A stretch of 64,000 nt of DNA from Oscillospiraceae bacterium (GCA_021203065.1 JAJQBX010000018.1:124001-188000); one strand, 5' to 3'; shown: positions 15,668 through 24,286, numbered from the stretch's first letter. Notes: generated by a model from the sequence alone, not told the origin. Numbers and translations: made by a program.

Positions 15668-17542
15668 TTATACTATCTCGTACTCACCTGTCGCAAGATC
15701 GATGGTCACCGAAGTGCCGTCGGAGAAGGTCGTGCGCTGACGGGTATATCCTCCACCAAGAAATTCATGGCGGAGCATCTCGCACTTTGCGACCTTTTCC
15801 TGAAGATCTGTAACAACCCGGCAACGGGAAATTTCCTCGTCAAGACGCTTTTCGGCTTCACTGTCAAATGAACCGTCGGTGTTCGGATAGGCTCCGTCAC
15901 GGTCGAGATAGGGAGAACCGGCATTGAGGAGGGCGTAGAGCATGTAGTCCTCCGTGTCCGTTTTGTCCATGAACCACGGGAGAATCATGCAGTCGTGGTA
16001 GACGAGGTTGAAGAGCGGAACGGGGACGCCACGCCGGGGACTTCCGGGGCTCTCGAGCATGAAATCGTATGGTCCGTAGTGGCAGAAGACGAGCGAACGC
16101 ATCGCCCAATCTCCGCACTCCTCGCTGCTCGGGAGGATGCCCTTTGACCAGAGATAGTTGAAGCATGCACTGCGGTATTCAAGGCACTCTTTGCGGGTCA
16201 TCCGATGCCTCGGATGGGCGCACTCGTCCGGCTCGTTGCAGGTGAAAACGTCGAGATAGGACGCCTCGAGGCGGATGCCGTGCCGCAAAACCTCCTCAAA
16301 ATTGCGCTTTACGTAGTAGGGAGCTTGGGTGGCGCAGAGGTAGTTCTGGCGTCCTCCTGCCCAGACGGACATTTCGAAAACAGAGCCGTCGGGGGCGTGC
16401 AGAGCGAATTCTTTGTCATAGGTGGCGGCGTCCATGTAGTAGTCACGGTATTGGTCGTGAAGACCGAAGAGGTAGCCGCAGTCAGCGATGGCGTCCGAAA
16501 GCTCCTTGAAGCCCTCCCAGCCGCCGGCTTCGGGGCATGCAGGGAGATAGTCGGGGTGCTGGTTGTCATAGCCGGGTGCTCCCCAGCCGTCAAGGTGGAG
16601 ATAGAGCTTCGGGACGCCTTTACTGTGGTATCTCTGAATCTCAACAGTGCGGGCGTGGAACGGGACAACGAGGTCGTTATTTTCGGGGTTTTCTTTATCG
16701 AAATATCTCGAATCAGGGGAAACATGCTTCTTGATGCCCTTGTGGACGATGACAGAGCCGATGAGCTCGTCAACGAGTGGATTGCGGGCGACTTTCTCTT
16801 TCAGAGTCGTCAGAAGACCGGTTTCGATGGCGTAGCTACGGTAAACCTTGCATAAATCATTATAGTCACAGTTTTCGAGGAAGACGTAGCGAAGGCTTCG
16901 GCGGTAGGAGAATTCGCCGAGGCTTGGTAGGAAATAAGCTCCCACGTGGGTGTATGGTCCACCTGCAGGGTGACAGGCGTAGTAGCCGGCGTCCCAAGGC
17001 GTCTCACAGATGGCGATGTAGCCGCTTCCATCCTCGATCTGCCCGAACCACGGCATATATGCGCCGGATGAGCAGAACTGACCATCGAACGGGAGCTTTC
17101 CAACCTCGTTCTCCCAAGTATTCGGGATAAGAATCCCCTGCAGAACCGGCATCACGGTGTAGGCGGTGTCGGCTTTTTTCTCAAAGGAGAAGTGCCCGGG
17201 ATAGATGATTTTTTTGAACGGAACCGAGCCCTCGCCCGGTATCAGCTCAAAGTGCACCGCATGCGTTGCGAATTCAACCCAAGCGAGAGTCTCGAACGAG
17301 AAGCCGGTTTCAAACCATTTATAATGCGAGAGAATCCCCTCCCCAACGCCGCTTTTGTAAGGGGTGTGGGTGATTTCGTCCGCCGAAAGAAACGGCATGG
17401 TGCTTCCGTCTTTCATGATGAAGTGAGGGCAGAACGAGTCCGGCTGCCGCCAGATGTGAGTGGGTGTGGCAATGGTGTATTGGAGGGTGGAAGAAGAAAG
17501 AGAGAGCTTTACAGATTCTGTGGTTAAGTGTATATCGGACAT
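15668..17542 (-). CDS. DUF5696/GH101-like glycosidase, cytoplasmic
   Basis: A 624-residue protein without signal peptide; GGAGGTCTGCAC precedes the ATG. The N-terminal 240 residues look like a beta-sandwich (galactose-mutarotase-like). The rest resembles a TIM barrel: LYLHLDGWGAPGYDNQHPDYLP, GLHDQYRDYYMDAATYDKEF, LEASYLDVFTCNEPDECAHP and SSEECGDWA, each ending a strand with acidic residues as in GH31/36/101-type alpha-glycosidases. I recognise similarity to the DUF5696 group, with Asp in YLDVF and Glu in SSEECGD as candidate catalytic residues; this is by eye. The substrate is unknown. A TATAAT-like -10 lies about 45 bp upstream. Confidence 0.6.
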   Translation of the reverse strand: MSDIHLTTESVKLSLSSSTLQYTIATPTHIWRQPDSFCPHFIMKDGSTMPFLSADEITHTPYKSGVGEGILSHYKWFETGFSFETLAWVEFATHAVHFELIPGEGSVPFKKIIYPGHFSFEKKADTAYTVMPVLQGILIPNTWENEVGKLPFDGQFCSSGAYMPWFGQIEDGSGYIAICETPWDAGYYACHPAGGPYTHVGAYFLPSLGEFSYRRSLRYVFLENCDYNDLCKVYRSYAIETGLLTTLKEKVARNPLVDELIGSVIVHKGIKKHVSPDSRYFDKENPENNDLVVPFHARTVEIQRYHSKGVPKLYLHLDGWGAPGYDNQHPDYLPACPEAGGWEGFKELSDAIADCGYLFGLHDQYRDYYMDAATYDKEFALHAPDGSVFEMSVWAGGRQNYLCATQAPYYVKRNFEEVLRHGIRLEASYLDVFTCNEPDECAHPRHRMTRKECLEYRSACFNYLWSKGILPSSEECGDWAMRSLVFCHYGPYDFMLESPGSPRRGVPVPLFNLVYHDCMILPWFMDKTDTEDYMLYALLNAGSPYLDRDGAYPNTDGSFDSEAEKRLDEEISRCRVVTDLQEKVAKCEMLRHEFLGGGYTRQRTTFSDGTSVTIDLATGEYEIV

Positions 17543-17618
17543 GTGCAGACCTCCGGAAATAATGGTATACGCCCATTATAGCACATTTGGGAGAAGAAAG
17601 ATAGAGGGAACTTTGGGA

Positions 17619-18155
17619 TCAGGGGGTTTTGGAGTCATTTTTAAACACCACAAACCTCTGCCCAAAATAGTTCAACGCCACAAACAGGCACATTCCAACG
17701 AGCATGGCTATGTTGTCCTGAACAGTCTCGCCAAAGCTGGATAGAACGTACCTTACTGCGGGTTTTGCTACGCCGTAGGCTATCAGGTAGCAGATGCTGA
17801 TGTTTACGATGAACTTAAGGACAGTTCTGAAGCTTCTGTCTTTGTTGGTCGCTTCATCGACCACTGCCCAAACCAGCACCAGGAACACAAACCGCCAATC
17901 AACACCAAACCCCTTCAAAGTAAGGGATAAAAGCACCGAGAAAAAGCTTATATCATTTCTTGCGTGCTGTGTCTGCCAGTAGCAGGTCAGACCGGGACGC
18001 ACAAGAAGTCGCTGACGCTCAAAATCGCCGTACTGCTCAACCTCTCTTGGGAGGGCAGGACGAGGTCCGACGATGCTCATGTCCCCTCTCAGAATGTTCA
18101 CGAGCTGGGGGAGTTCTGTGGGACGGAACAAAAAATTAGCGTAAAATAAACTCAT
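17619..18155 (-). pseudogene. chimeric remnant: end of a bacterial sugar transferase joined to a GtrA-like fragment
   Basis: A 178-residue frame without a convincing start. Residues 13-70 match the C-terminal core of undecaprenyl-phosphate sugar transferases (ELPQLVNILRGDMSIVGPRP, then RPGLTCYWQ), but the preceding membrane helix and catalytic segment are missing. From about residue 105 the sequence is GtrA-like, with hydrophobic helices near 112-130 and 145-162 and the final NYFGQRFVVFKND typical of GtrA ends. Both parent families normally occur as separate full proteins, so this looks like a deletion joining two exopolysaccharide genes. Expression is possible but function is unlikely. Confidence 0.65.
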
Positions 18156-18182
18156 CTTTTCGGGTCAGGCTGAAAAAAGAGT

Positions 18183-18209
18183 AAAAAAATAAGCCCTCCG
18201 AAGAGGGCT
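18183..18209 (-). terminator. terminator after the RNA ligase gene
   Basis: AGCCCTC at 18209-18203 pairs perfectly with GAGGGCT at 18198-18192 around TTCG, a stable tetraloop on the minus strand, followed by TATTTTTTT. Confidence 0.85.
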
Positions 18210-18257
18210 ATACACCTGAATGAACATAATCTTTAATTGTAGCGAGCCTGATCGTTC

Positions 18258-18845
18258 CTACTCATTCGTGTCTCTGATCTTTGCAGTGCTCCAAGGAAAT
18301 CCGAAATCTTTCCTCTTAATTTTGCACTTCGGCTCGCCATCTTTCCAAAAGACAATGCCTTCGATGTAATTGTTCCTGAGATATTCACGGATACCTTCAA
18401 AAGTGCGCCCGACTTCAATTACGTCCTTACCGTGTAGCTTCAGGGTGTCTTGTTCCAATCCATACGGATTGGTCTGAAAATGCGGTCCCAGCGCCTCATA
18501 GGTGCCGTCGGGCTTTTCTTCAAGGTAGTTGTCATAAGCCGCCCAGAACCATCTGTCGGCGGGATTACCGCGGTCACACTTCACCCAGCACGGAAGATGT
18601 CCAGTCACCGGATCGGGAGTTTCTTCACACCGAATAGCACCTTCCGGAACCTTTTTGCCACGCTTTGCGTCGTATCTCTTGTAAAATTCACCACCAATTA
18701 TGGCGCAGCACGCACCATCCCACTTAACCGTAGCAATGCCCTCTCCTTCCAAAACCCATTCAAGACCGGGCGTAACTTCAGGAGAGATTTCGACCACAAT
18801 GTGATTTTCAAATTTTCGGGCGAAAAGTGTAGGAATCTTTTTCAT
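18258..18845 (-). CDS. RNA ligase (DUF5565-like nucleotidyltransferase)
   Basis: A 195-residue protein with AAAGGAGCC before the ATG. KWDG at residues 41-44 is motif I of the ligase superfamily, with Lys41 the expected AMP-accepting lysine. YEALGPHFQTNPYG near 116-129 fits motif IIIa, EGIVFW at 162-167 motif IV, and KCKIKRKDF at 173-181 motif V. This set and the short length match the DUF5565/RNA ligase group rather than NAD-dependent DNA ligases. The enzyme would seal RNA or nicked duplexes using ATP. It is monocistronic with its own promoter and terminator. It lies just outside the presumed left edge of the conjugative element. Confidence 0.8.
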   Translation of the reverse strand: MKKIPTLFARKFENHIVVEISPEVTPGLEWVLEGEGIATVKWDGACCAIIGGEFYKRYDAKRGKKVPEGAIRCEETPDPVTGHLPCWVKCDRGNPADRWFWAAYDNYLEEKPDGTYEALGPHFQTNPYGLEQDTLKLHGKDVIEVGRTFEGIREYLRNNYIEGIVFWKDGEPKCKIKRKDFGFPWSTAKIRDTNE

Positions 18846-18887
18846 GAGGCTCCTTTATGGTTATCTAAGATAGTTGACGTTAAAGTC

Positions 18888-18916
18888 ATTATAACATATA
18901 GGACTAACGAATGCAA
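18888..18916 (-). promoter_or_regulatory. promoter of the RNA ligase gene
   Basis: -35 TTGCAT at 18916-18911, 17-bp spacer, perfect -10 TATAAT at 18893-18888, on the minus strand; start codon at 18845. Confidence 0.65.
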
Positions 18917-18951
18917 GTTGAGCCTGTTATTTCAACTTAGACGTTTAAAAT

Positions 18952-18984
18952 GAAATAAGGAGGCTGAAAACTCGCCTTTATTTC
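18952..18984. terminator. hairpin at the presumed left end of the mobile element
   Basis: GAAATAAGGAGGC at 18952-18964 pairs with GCCTTTATTTC at 18974-18984 with a two-base bulge. It lies just beyond the stop of the Rpn-like gene (19001), read on the minus strand, and probably ends that operon. It also marks the change from chromosomal genes to element genes. Confidence 0.5.
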
Positions 18985-19000
18985 AATTTCATTATTCCTT

Positions 19001-19669
19001 TTATCTTATAGAATACGAAATGCACCGAAGAAGTTCTTTTGCCAGGTTTCCCATATGAGCATATGCTTCGCTCAAAAGAAACCCTTGCATCTTTGTGGCA
19101 TCATCGCAGATCTTTGCAAAACTCAGAACTCCGCCCAAGTCATCGGATAGCTCTGCTATCGTATCCTCAGTCAATTTTGCCGGCTCTATCATATTCAGGG
19201 TATAATCAGGAGCAAGCTTTATCAGTGCTTCGTTTGAGTTCTTATACATCTCATGCAGATGATAATATCCTCCCCAATTATCTGGATTTAAGTACAGTAC
19301 AAATGTAAGGCAAGGCAACAGCCCACCCTCAGACAAAGCATCCCATGTTTCTGTCTCTGTTTCATACAGTCCACTTTCAAACGAAAACGCCTTTATGGGT
19401 AAATCATAGCTTATTTCTGTCTCTACCAATAAAGCACAATAAAGTCTTTCTGTCTTCATCAGAAAAATATTCTTGTACTCATTTTGAAATTCTTCTATAG
19501 TTCGCCCACTTCCGTATTCTCTGAGTTTACGAAAAATAGGCATAAGGTCTACCGGTAACATTTCCGACGGATTCACATTCTCTTCTTTCAGTATGAAATG
19601 ATTGATAAGTTCTGCAATCACGTCGGCTTGACAAAAATAATCCTTGATGGCATCGTCTAAACTGCTCAC
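19001..19669 (-). CDS. Rpn-like PD-(D/E)XK nuclease/transposase-family protein, copy 1
   Basis: The start is placed at the GTG at 19669 (VSSLDDAIKDYF), because AAAGGGAGAG lies upstream and the paralogue at 28791-29432 begins at the same residue; an ATG at 19693 in frame is possible. The segment DYFCQADVIAELINHFILKE, then the hydrophobic strand LYCALLVETEISYDLPIKAF resemble the restriction-like fold of Rpn recombination-promoting nucleases, with Glu in LLVETE as the likely metal ligand. Copy 2 shares nearly every motif. It is the last gene of the minus-strand operon running from the RepA-like ATPase. Role unknown. Confidence 0.6.
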   Translation of the reverse strand: MSSLDDAIKDYFCQADVIAELINHFILKEENVNPSEMLPVDLMPIFRKLREYGSGRTIEEFQNEYKNIFLMKTERLYCALLVETEISYDLPIKAFSFESGLYETETETWDALSEGGLLPCLTFVLYLNPDNWGGYYHLHEMYKNSNEALIKLAPDYTLNMIEPAKLTEDTIAELSDDLGGVLSFAKICDDATKMQGFLLSEAYAHMGNLAKELLRCISYSIR

Positions 19670-19685
19670 TGCATCCACTCTCCCT

Positions 19686-20054
19686 TTATTCATCAGCCAA
19701 CAGTACCGCCTCATTCAGATTGAACTCAACAATACCATGCTCCGAATACAGGACACCGTCCATATGATATGTATAACCTGAATCCCAACCGTATCGTTTC
19801 CAAAGCATTCTGAGTAGCACATCACTATAGATACGAAACTCGACTTCTTTAGATTCATAAATGGGAACCTTGAAGCAGTCAATGGTCTTCTTTTCGCACG
19901 CCTGAATTGCCAAGCATCCCTTTTCAGTGTTTATAAGGAACTTGATGTATTTTGGCTCAGACAACGCCTGCATCGTTGAACGGAAAACTACAATCTTCCC
20001 GTATTTCTTTGAAAGAGAAATGCCGGGAATGAAATTATCATTACTCCCCTGCAT
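19686..20054 (-). CDS. small recombinase-associated protein carrying the shared accessory domain
   Basis: A 122-residue protein that consists almost wholly of a domain also present at the C terminus of the serine recombinase encoded upstream. Shared positions include an IKFLINTEKGCLAIQACEK strand, the LWKRYGWDSGYTYHMDG segment (compare LYSLMGWNSDCGYRMRG) and a final EFNLNEAVLL (compare LFDLNEPEI). It overlaps the 255-residue gene by 14 bp, so translation is coupled. No catalytic motif is visible. A DNA-binding or recombination-directionality role is possible but not shown. Confidence 0.6.
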   Translation of the reverse strand: MQGSNDNFIPGISLSKKYGKIVVFRSTMQALSEPKYIKFLINTEKGCLAIQACEKKTIDCFKVPIYESKEVEFRIYSDVLLRMLWKRYGWDSGYTYHMDGVLYSEHGIVEFNLNEAVLLADE

Positions 20055-20808
20055 TTATGTCACCTTCCTCTGTCGCTATCCTATCCGGAAACATATCGTA
20101 CTGGGCATAGCCTTCTCTTATATCCACCTGCAACGCCGTCCTGTGCTCTACCACCGGCAGTCCATAAGAGTTTTCCCACTGCTCCGGCAAATATCCCTTT
20201 CGAGATTGCTTTCTTGTTTCGGCGGCAATCTTCTCAAGTTCTTCAGCCTGTTCATCAGACATAGGAATAACAGTACCGTCCGTACCAACGGATGTACCTT
20301 CTTCTGTGCCGACAGGCTTTTTCTTTTTGCCCAAATCAAGAAAGATTTCGGTTTCTAAGAGATCGAAGATATAGATTGTCTCTTCTTCGAATGAAATCCT
20401 GTAGCCAAGGATCTTATACCTATAATCGGCATTCCAGTCCATATCCTTGTAGAGCTTTGCCGTGAATACCTTTCCTGTAATCTTACGGCTTGTTCTTTTG
20501 TCCGGTTTCGCTACACACCAACGGATAGCATCCTTGTCGTTCTCTTCGCACTTCCTGACGACCATCTTCTGCTTTTCGGAATTAACCAAGATGTGTATGT
20601 ATACAGCATCTTCTAACCCACCGATGCAAGCAGTATTGAATGTAATGCCATCCCGTCGGATTACTACCGCCGGATCTCTCAAATGTGCAAACAATTCTTT
20701 GCGAACAACCTGATACCCGTCGTAGCTGAAATCCTTTGCAAGCTCTTGCGCTTTCTGGTCAATAAGCTCGTTTCTATCTGTTGCTGAATCTTGTAAAATT
20801 TCGTTCAT
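20041..20808 (-). CDS. recombinase-associated protein with the shared accessory domain
   Basis: A 255-residue protein overlapping the recombinase gene by 4 bp (ATGA), with GAGGAAAG in front. Residues 25-155 repeat the recombinase C-terminal domain: YQVVRKELFAHL, GITFNTACIGGLEDAVYIHI, AIRWCVAKPDKRTSRKI, LYKDMDWNADYRYKILG and IYIFDLLETEIFL. A charged C-terminal tail of about 100 residues follows. With the 122-residue neighbour it gives three genes in a row carrying one domain. Function is unknown; co-translation with the recombinase suggests a role in integration or excision. Confidence 0.65.
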   Translation of the reverse strand: MNEILQDSATDRNELIDQKAQELAKDFSYDGYQVVRKELFAHLRDPAVVIRRDGITFNTACIGGLEDAVYIHILVNSEKQKMVVRKCEENDKDAIRWCVAKPDKRTSRKITGKVFTAKLYKDMDWNADYRYKILGYRISFEEETIYIFDLLETEIFLDLGKKKKPVGTEEGTSVGTDGTVIPMSDEQAEELEKIAAETRKQSRKGYLPEQWENSYGLPVVEHRTALQVDIREGYAQYDMFPDRIATEEGDINAGE

Positions 20809-22670
20809 ACGGCTTTCCTCATCCTATCTATTAATTCTTGTGCCTTATCCATCAGAGCATCGACTTTTTCTCTGGTGAAGTCTTGCACATTTTCAACAGC
20901 TTTAGCCGGGCGTAGAACGTCCCAATTACCTGAATACTTTATCCGTTCCAGAAGATGAATCTTGTCTGCTTCGTCACCGTAACGGTCTGTCCAGCTTAGA
21001 GGGTAGAGAGTGATTATCTTTGCACAGCTTCTTTTAGGCTCTACTTGAGCTTTTGCCTCATTAACAGTTTCGACAGCTTCCTCCTGTTCCTCACGAACGG
21101 TAATCTCAGGTTCATTCAAGTCAAAGAGCATGAGCTTTTCACCGTTGCGTTCCATGAACTGTCCACGCATCCGGTATCCGCAGTCAGAGTTCCATCCCAT
21201 AAGACTGTACAGTGGTTCAGCAAATCCTCTACAGCTCTTAGGAAGAACAGCCCACCGCCCGTCTTCCTTTAAAGTTCCCCAACGGATAGCATTGGGATTG
21301 CTCTTTTCGCAAGGACGGATAGCTATACATTTCTCCACAGTGTTCAGCAATAGCTCAACGTACTCCACATCCTCAAATTTCTTAAGGCACGCAGTATTAA
21401 ACCGAATCTTATCATCTGAGATGGTCATAGCGGATTCTCGATTGGTCGAGAAGAACTGCGATCGTACAACCTCATATCCACTCAAATCAAAATGGGAGAG
21501 GCTTGGGAAAGCAGACTCTGCTCCATCGTTTTCATTGTAAACGCTCTTAGAAGCATTCGCATAATCTTCCTCTGAAAAGCCCGTCCAAGAACGATTTACA
21601 GGTACAAAGCCACGCAAAGCTCCGGTATCCACCACTTCAAGAGTGGGTAACGGACAGCCTCGTGCTCCATATTTGTGAGCTTCAATCATTCTCTGTGCAG
21701 CATTCCACTCTTCGTGAGTTACAATAGCCTCGTGGTGATCTACCTGCTTCTTTCTTGGTCTCTTTCCACGGTTTTTGCGAGACTTATGCTCCAAGTAGTC
21801 ATAGGTGTATGTTTTCCAACTGATGATGTCGCCACAATGACGTTCATTCTGTAGAATACCAAGAACACTCTTTGCATTCCAGACTGTGTTACCGAATTTG
21901 GTCTCACGCTTTAAATCGGTCAGGATCTCAGCAATATCTGATGTTGAGAAGCCTCCAAGAAACAGATAATAGATAAGGCGAACTGTGTCAGCCTCATCTT
22001 CATTGATCACAAGATTTCCATCCTCATCTTTGTCGTAGCCAAGAAGTTCAGGAGTGAGGAAGATGCCTTTTTCAAATCTGTGTTTGAGTGAAGATACCAT
22101 AATCTCACTTTTCACATGAGATTCTTCCTGTGCAGTCGCCGACAATACTGTCATGATAATGTCGTTGCCGGAATCCATAGAATTTAGATTCTCGGTTTCA
22201 AAGTACACGCCGACCGGCGGCTTCATGCTTGCAAGCTTGCGCTGAGTTAGGAGACTGTCAACCGTGTTTCTTGCAAAACGAGATATGCTCTTGGTTATGA
22301 TTAAGTCTATCTTGCCCGCTTCACAGTCGGCAATAAGCTTATTGAACTGGACTCTATGCTGTAGTGAAGTACCGGAGATTCCTTCATCGGCATAAATGCC
22401 GACAAGTTCCCAACCTTCATGCTCTTCGACCATATCTCTGTAAGAGTTTATTTGGAGCTCGAAAGAGGATGTCTGGTTTTCATCATCAGTAGAAACACGG
22501 ACATATATTGCTACACGAAGATTCTCACGCTTTATGTTTGGAACCTCGTCGACGTAGTTTTCGTCCGGAGGTAGAGTTTCAAGCAAGTCTGGGTCTACAC
22601 CTTTGTATCTCTCACGGATTCTATTTTTACGCTCCTCTTTACTGAGCTGACGCATATCCTTTGTACTCAC
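20805..22670 (-). CDS. large serine recombinase with unusual C-terminal domain
   Basis: The start is the GTG at 22670, whose GTGA overlaps the stop of the upstream gene; AAGGAGG lies 8 bases before it. An ATG 12 codons further upstream lies within the RepA gene. It gives 621 residues. The resolvase domain (about 52-200) has Ser60 in YVRVSTDD and the SRFARN arginines, followed by a recombinase domain (to about 345) containing NTVWNAKSVLGILQNERHCG. The usual zinc ribbon and coiled coil are absent. In their place, after residue about 400, comes the domain shared with the two downstream genes. It is likely the integrase of this element or of one nested in it. Confidence 0.85.
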   Translation of the reverse strand: MSTKDMRQLSKEERKNRIRERYKGVDPDLLETLPPDENYVDEVPNIKRENLRVAIYVRVSTDDENQTSSFELQINSYRDMVEEHEGWELVGIYADEGISGTSLQHRVQFNKLIADCEAGKIDLIITKSISRFARNTVDSLLTQRKLASMKPPVGVYFETENLNSMDSGNDIIMTVLSATAQEESHVKSEIMVSSLKHRFEKGIFLTPELLGYDKDEDGNLVINEDEADTVRLIYYLFLGGFSTSDIAEILTDLKRETKFGNTVWNAKSVLGILQNERHCGDIISWKTYTYDYLEHKSRKNRGKRPRKKQVDHHEAIVTHEEWNAAQRMIEAHKYGARGCPLPTLEVVDTGALRGFVPVNRSWTGFSEEDYANASKSVYNENDGAESAFPSLSHFDLSGYEVVRSQFFSTNRESAMTISDDKIRFNTACLKKFEDVEYVELLLNTVEKCIAIRPCEKSNPNAIRWGTLKEDGRWAVLPKSCRGFAEPLYSLMGWNSDCGYRMRGQFMERNGEKLMLFDLNEPEITVREEQEEAVETVNEAKAQVEPKRSCAKIITLYPLSWTDRYGDEADKIHLLERIKYSGNWDVLRPAKAVENVQDFTREKVDALMDKAQELIDRMRKAV

Positions 22671-23680
22671 TTTTCTTCCTCCTTCGGCTTCAGGCTCCAA
22701 TACCACGATTGCATTTTACGGTAACAACGGACGCCTATTGCCTTTTTCGTGTCTTCAGCAGTTCTGTGTCCTATCCCCTGCTCTTTTAATCGTTCATATA
22801 TTTCTTTAGACGACATATCTCTATCAGCTAATAGCTGTTTAATGAGATATGCCGCTTTTTCCATTTTAGTTGTAAACGCTTGTGGCTTATCTTTATCTTC
22901 AGATATTAGTCGCTGAGGTTCAGGTGAAAGATCACAACCAAGCCACTTGAATCCAGTCTCAGACCTTATCTCAAAACTGAAAGTTTCGCCGGTTGGTCCG
23001 AGGCTGTTCTTGATTTGATGAACAGTTCGTATGCACGGGTCTTCTTCATCACGTTCCACCTGCAAGACACTTCTTGCGGCAGCAACTACATCTATACTTC
23101 CGAAACTTCTATAGAGGTCTTTCTGACCCTCTTTTTTGTTTAAGTGCCCAATGAGGACAATCGCGCACTCATAAACGCTCGCCCACATACTTAGCCTGCT
23201 CATAAGTTTCCTTGCTCTGCCTGCTACTTGTAAGTCAGCACTTCCACCAATGTAGGCTTGTATTGGATCTATTACAACAAGACGGGGTCTATACTCGACT
23301 ATAGCTTGACGAAGACGCTCATCGTCCAATGTCAACGCTCCGCCTGTTTCCTCATTAATGAAACCGACATTACGGCAATCTGCACCACATTTTTCGAGTC
23401 TTGGCTTTATGGTGTCCTCCAAACCGTCTTCTGAACACTGGTATAAAACACGTCTTGGAACTCCAAGAGCTTTTCCGTCCGGAGTAGCTCCTCCTGTTGA
23501 AATCTCAGCAATTAAGTTCAGCATCATGGTTGACTTCCCGTCTCCGGGGTCGCCTTGCAGTATTGTAATCTTACCGATTGCAATAAAAGGATACCACAGC
23601 CATCTCACAGTCTTCGACTGTATTTCGTTATATGATGTGACGAGATTTGAGCCGTAGTTACCTTGCATTTGCATTTTCAC
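22667..23680 (-). CDS. RepA-like AAA ATPase (replicative helicase family)
   Basis: A 337-residue protein; the GTG at 23680 or the ATG at 23674, which sits five bases after GAGG, can start it. Walker A is GDPGDGKST (43-51) and Walker B is RLVVIDPIQAYIG near 130-142, with IVLIGHLNKKEG after it, all as in RepA/KaiC-type hexameric helicases. The C-terminal 70 residues form a winged-helix region (MSSKEIYERLKEQGIGHRTAED) as in primase-helicase partners. It probably unwinds element DNA during its replication. It leads the operon with the recombinase, directly behind the palindromic operators at 23753-23799. Confidence 0.8.
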   Translation of the reverse strand: MKMQMQGNYGSNLVTSYNEIQSKTVRWLWYPFIAIGKITILQGDPGDGKSTMMLNLIAEISTGGATPDGKALGVPRRVLYQCSEDGLEDTIKPRLEKCGADCRNVGFINEETGGALTLDDERLRQAIVEYRPRLVVIDPIQAYIGGSADLQVAGRARKLMSRLSMWASVYECAIVLIGHLNKKEGQKDLYRSFGSIDVVAAARSVLQVERDEEDPCIRTVHQIKNSLGPTGETFSFEIRSETGFKWLGCDLSPEPQRLISEDKDKPQAFTTKMEKAAYLIKQLLADRDMSSKEIYERLKEQGIGHRTAEDTKKAIGVRCYRKMQSWYWSLKPKEEEK

Positions 23681-23752
23681 CTCGCATAAAAGTTTGTAAC
23701 TGTAGTATTTTGTTCTCCATAATTATTTTACCCTATTACTGACGATTTGACT

Positions 23753-23799
23753 GTGACCTATAGGTCACATGAAGCTCAAAAATGTGACTTATAGGTCAC
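23753..23799. promoter_or_regulatory. paired palindromic operators between repA and the XRE gene, copy 1
   Basis: Two 16-bp palindromes: GTGACCTATAGGTCAC at 23753-23768 (perfect) and GTGACTTATAGGTCAC at 23784-23799 (one mismatch), centres 31 bp apart, about three helical turns. They lie in the 265-bp divergent region between the RepA operon and the XRE gene. A paralogous pair of the same half-site type is found at 29494-29538. Binding by the XRE proteins is inferred. Confidence 0.75.
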
Positions 23800-23945
23800 A
23801 AAAACGGTTAAGACAACGTTATAGCTGAGGGTGGGAGTGCGGTGTTGTCTAAAAGGAAAATATAGTTTCCTTACTACTTGCTATATACAAAATTTTAGCT
23901 AATAATAGAATTACTTATGCAGGTCGTAAACAATAGGAGGTAGTT

Positions 23946-24286
23946 ATGACCATAGACTACATAATATTAGGGCAACGCATCGGTTACTTGCGCAGAAAAA
24001 AGGCTTTTCACAAGAAACTCTTGCGGAAGGAGCAAATCTCTCACGGGAATTTATCAGCAGAGTTGAAACTGGAAAAATGAGTTTTTCAATAGACGTTCTG
24101 ATCGATATTGCAAATTCACTCGGCGTTTCTGCCGACGACATACTCGTTGACTATTTGGAACACTCAGTATCCACAGCAGACAGTGACCTGCACCGATTGC
24201 TTTTAGACTGTACAAAAGAGGAGGAATACATACTCACTCATACGATAAAAGCACTAAAAGCGATACTCTCATCACAAGGAATCTAA
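23946..24286 (+). pseudogene. XRE-family regulator, copy 1, interrupted by a frameshift (mutation or programmed)
   Basis: The ATG at 23946 has AGGAGG upstream and starts MTIDYIILGQRIGYLRRKK, almost identical to copy 2 at 29663. After codon 19 the zero frame diverges and stops at 24078-24080. The homologous sequence continues in the -1 frame as GFSQETLAEGANLSREFISR and runs to the normal stop at 24286. The break coincides with A-AAA-AAG (around 23995-24001) in the correct phase for -1 slippage, with a small CAAGA/TCTTG stem just downstream. It is either a one-base G deletion or a programmed frameshift; length and content of the joined protein match the 113-residue copy. Confidence 0.75.

Noticed and set aside
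18846-19000. Possible attachment site at the left border of the element
   Set aside because: Only a hairpin is visible; without the right border no direct repeat can be matched, so no att site is called.
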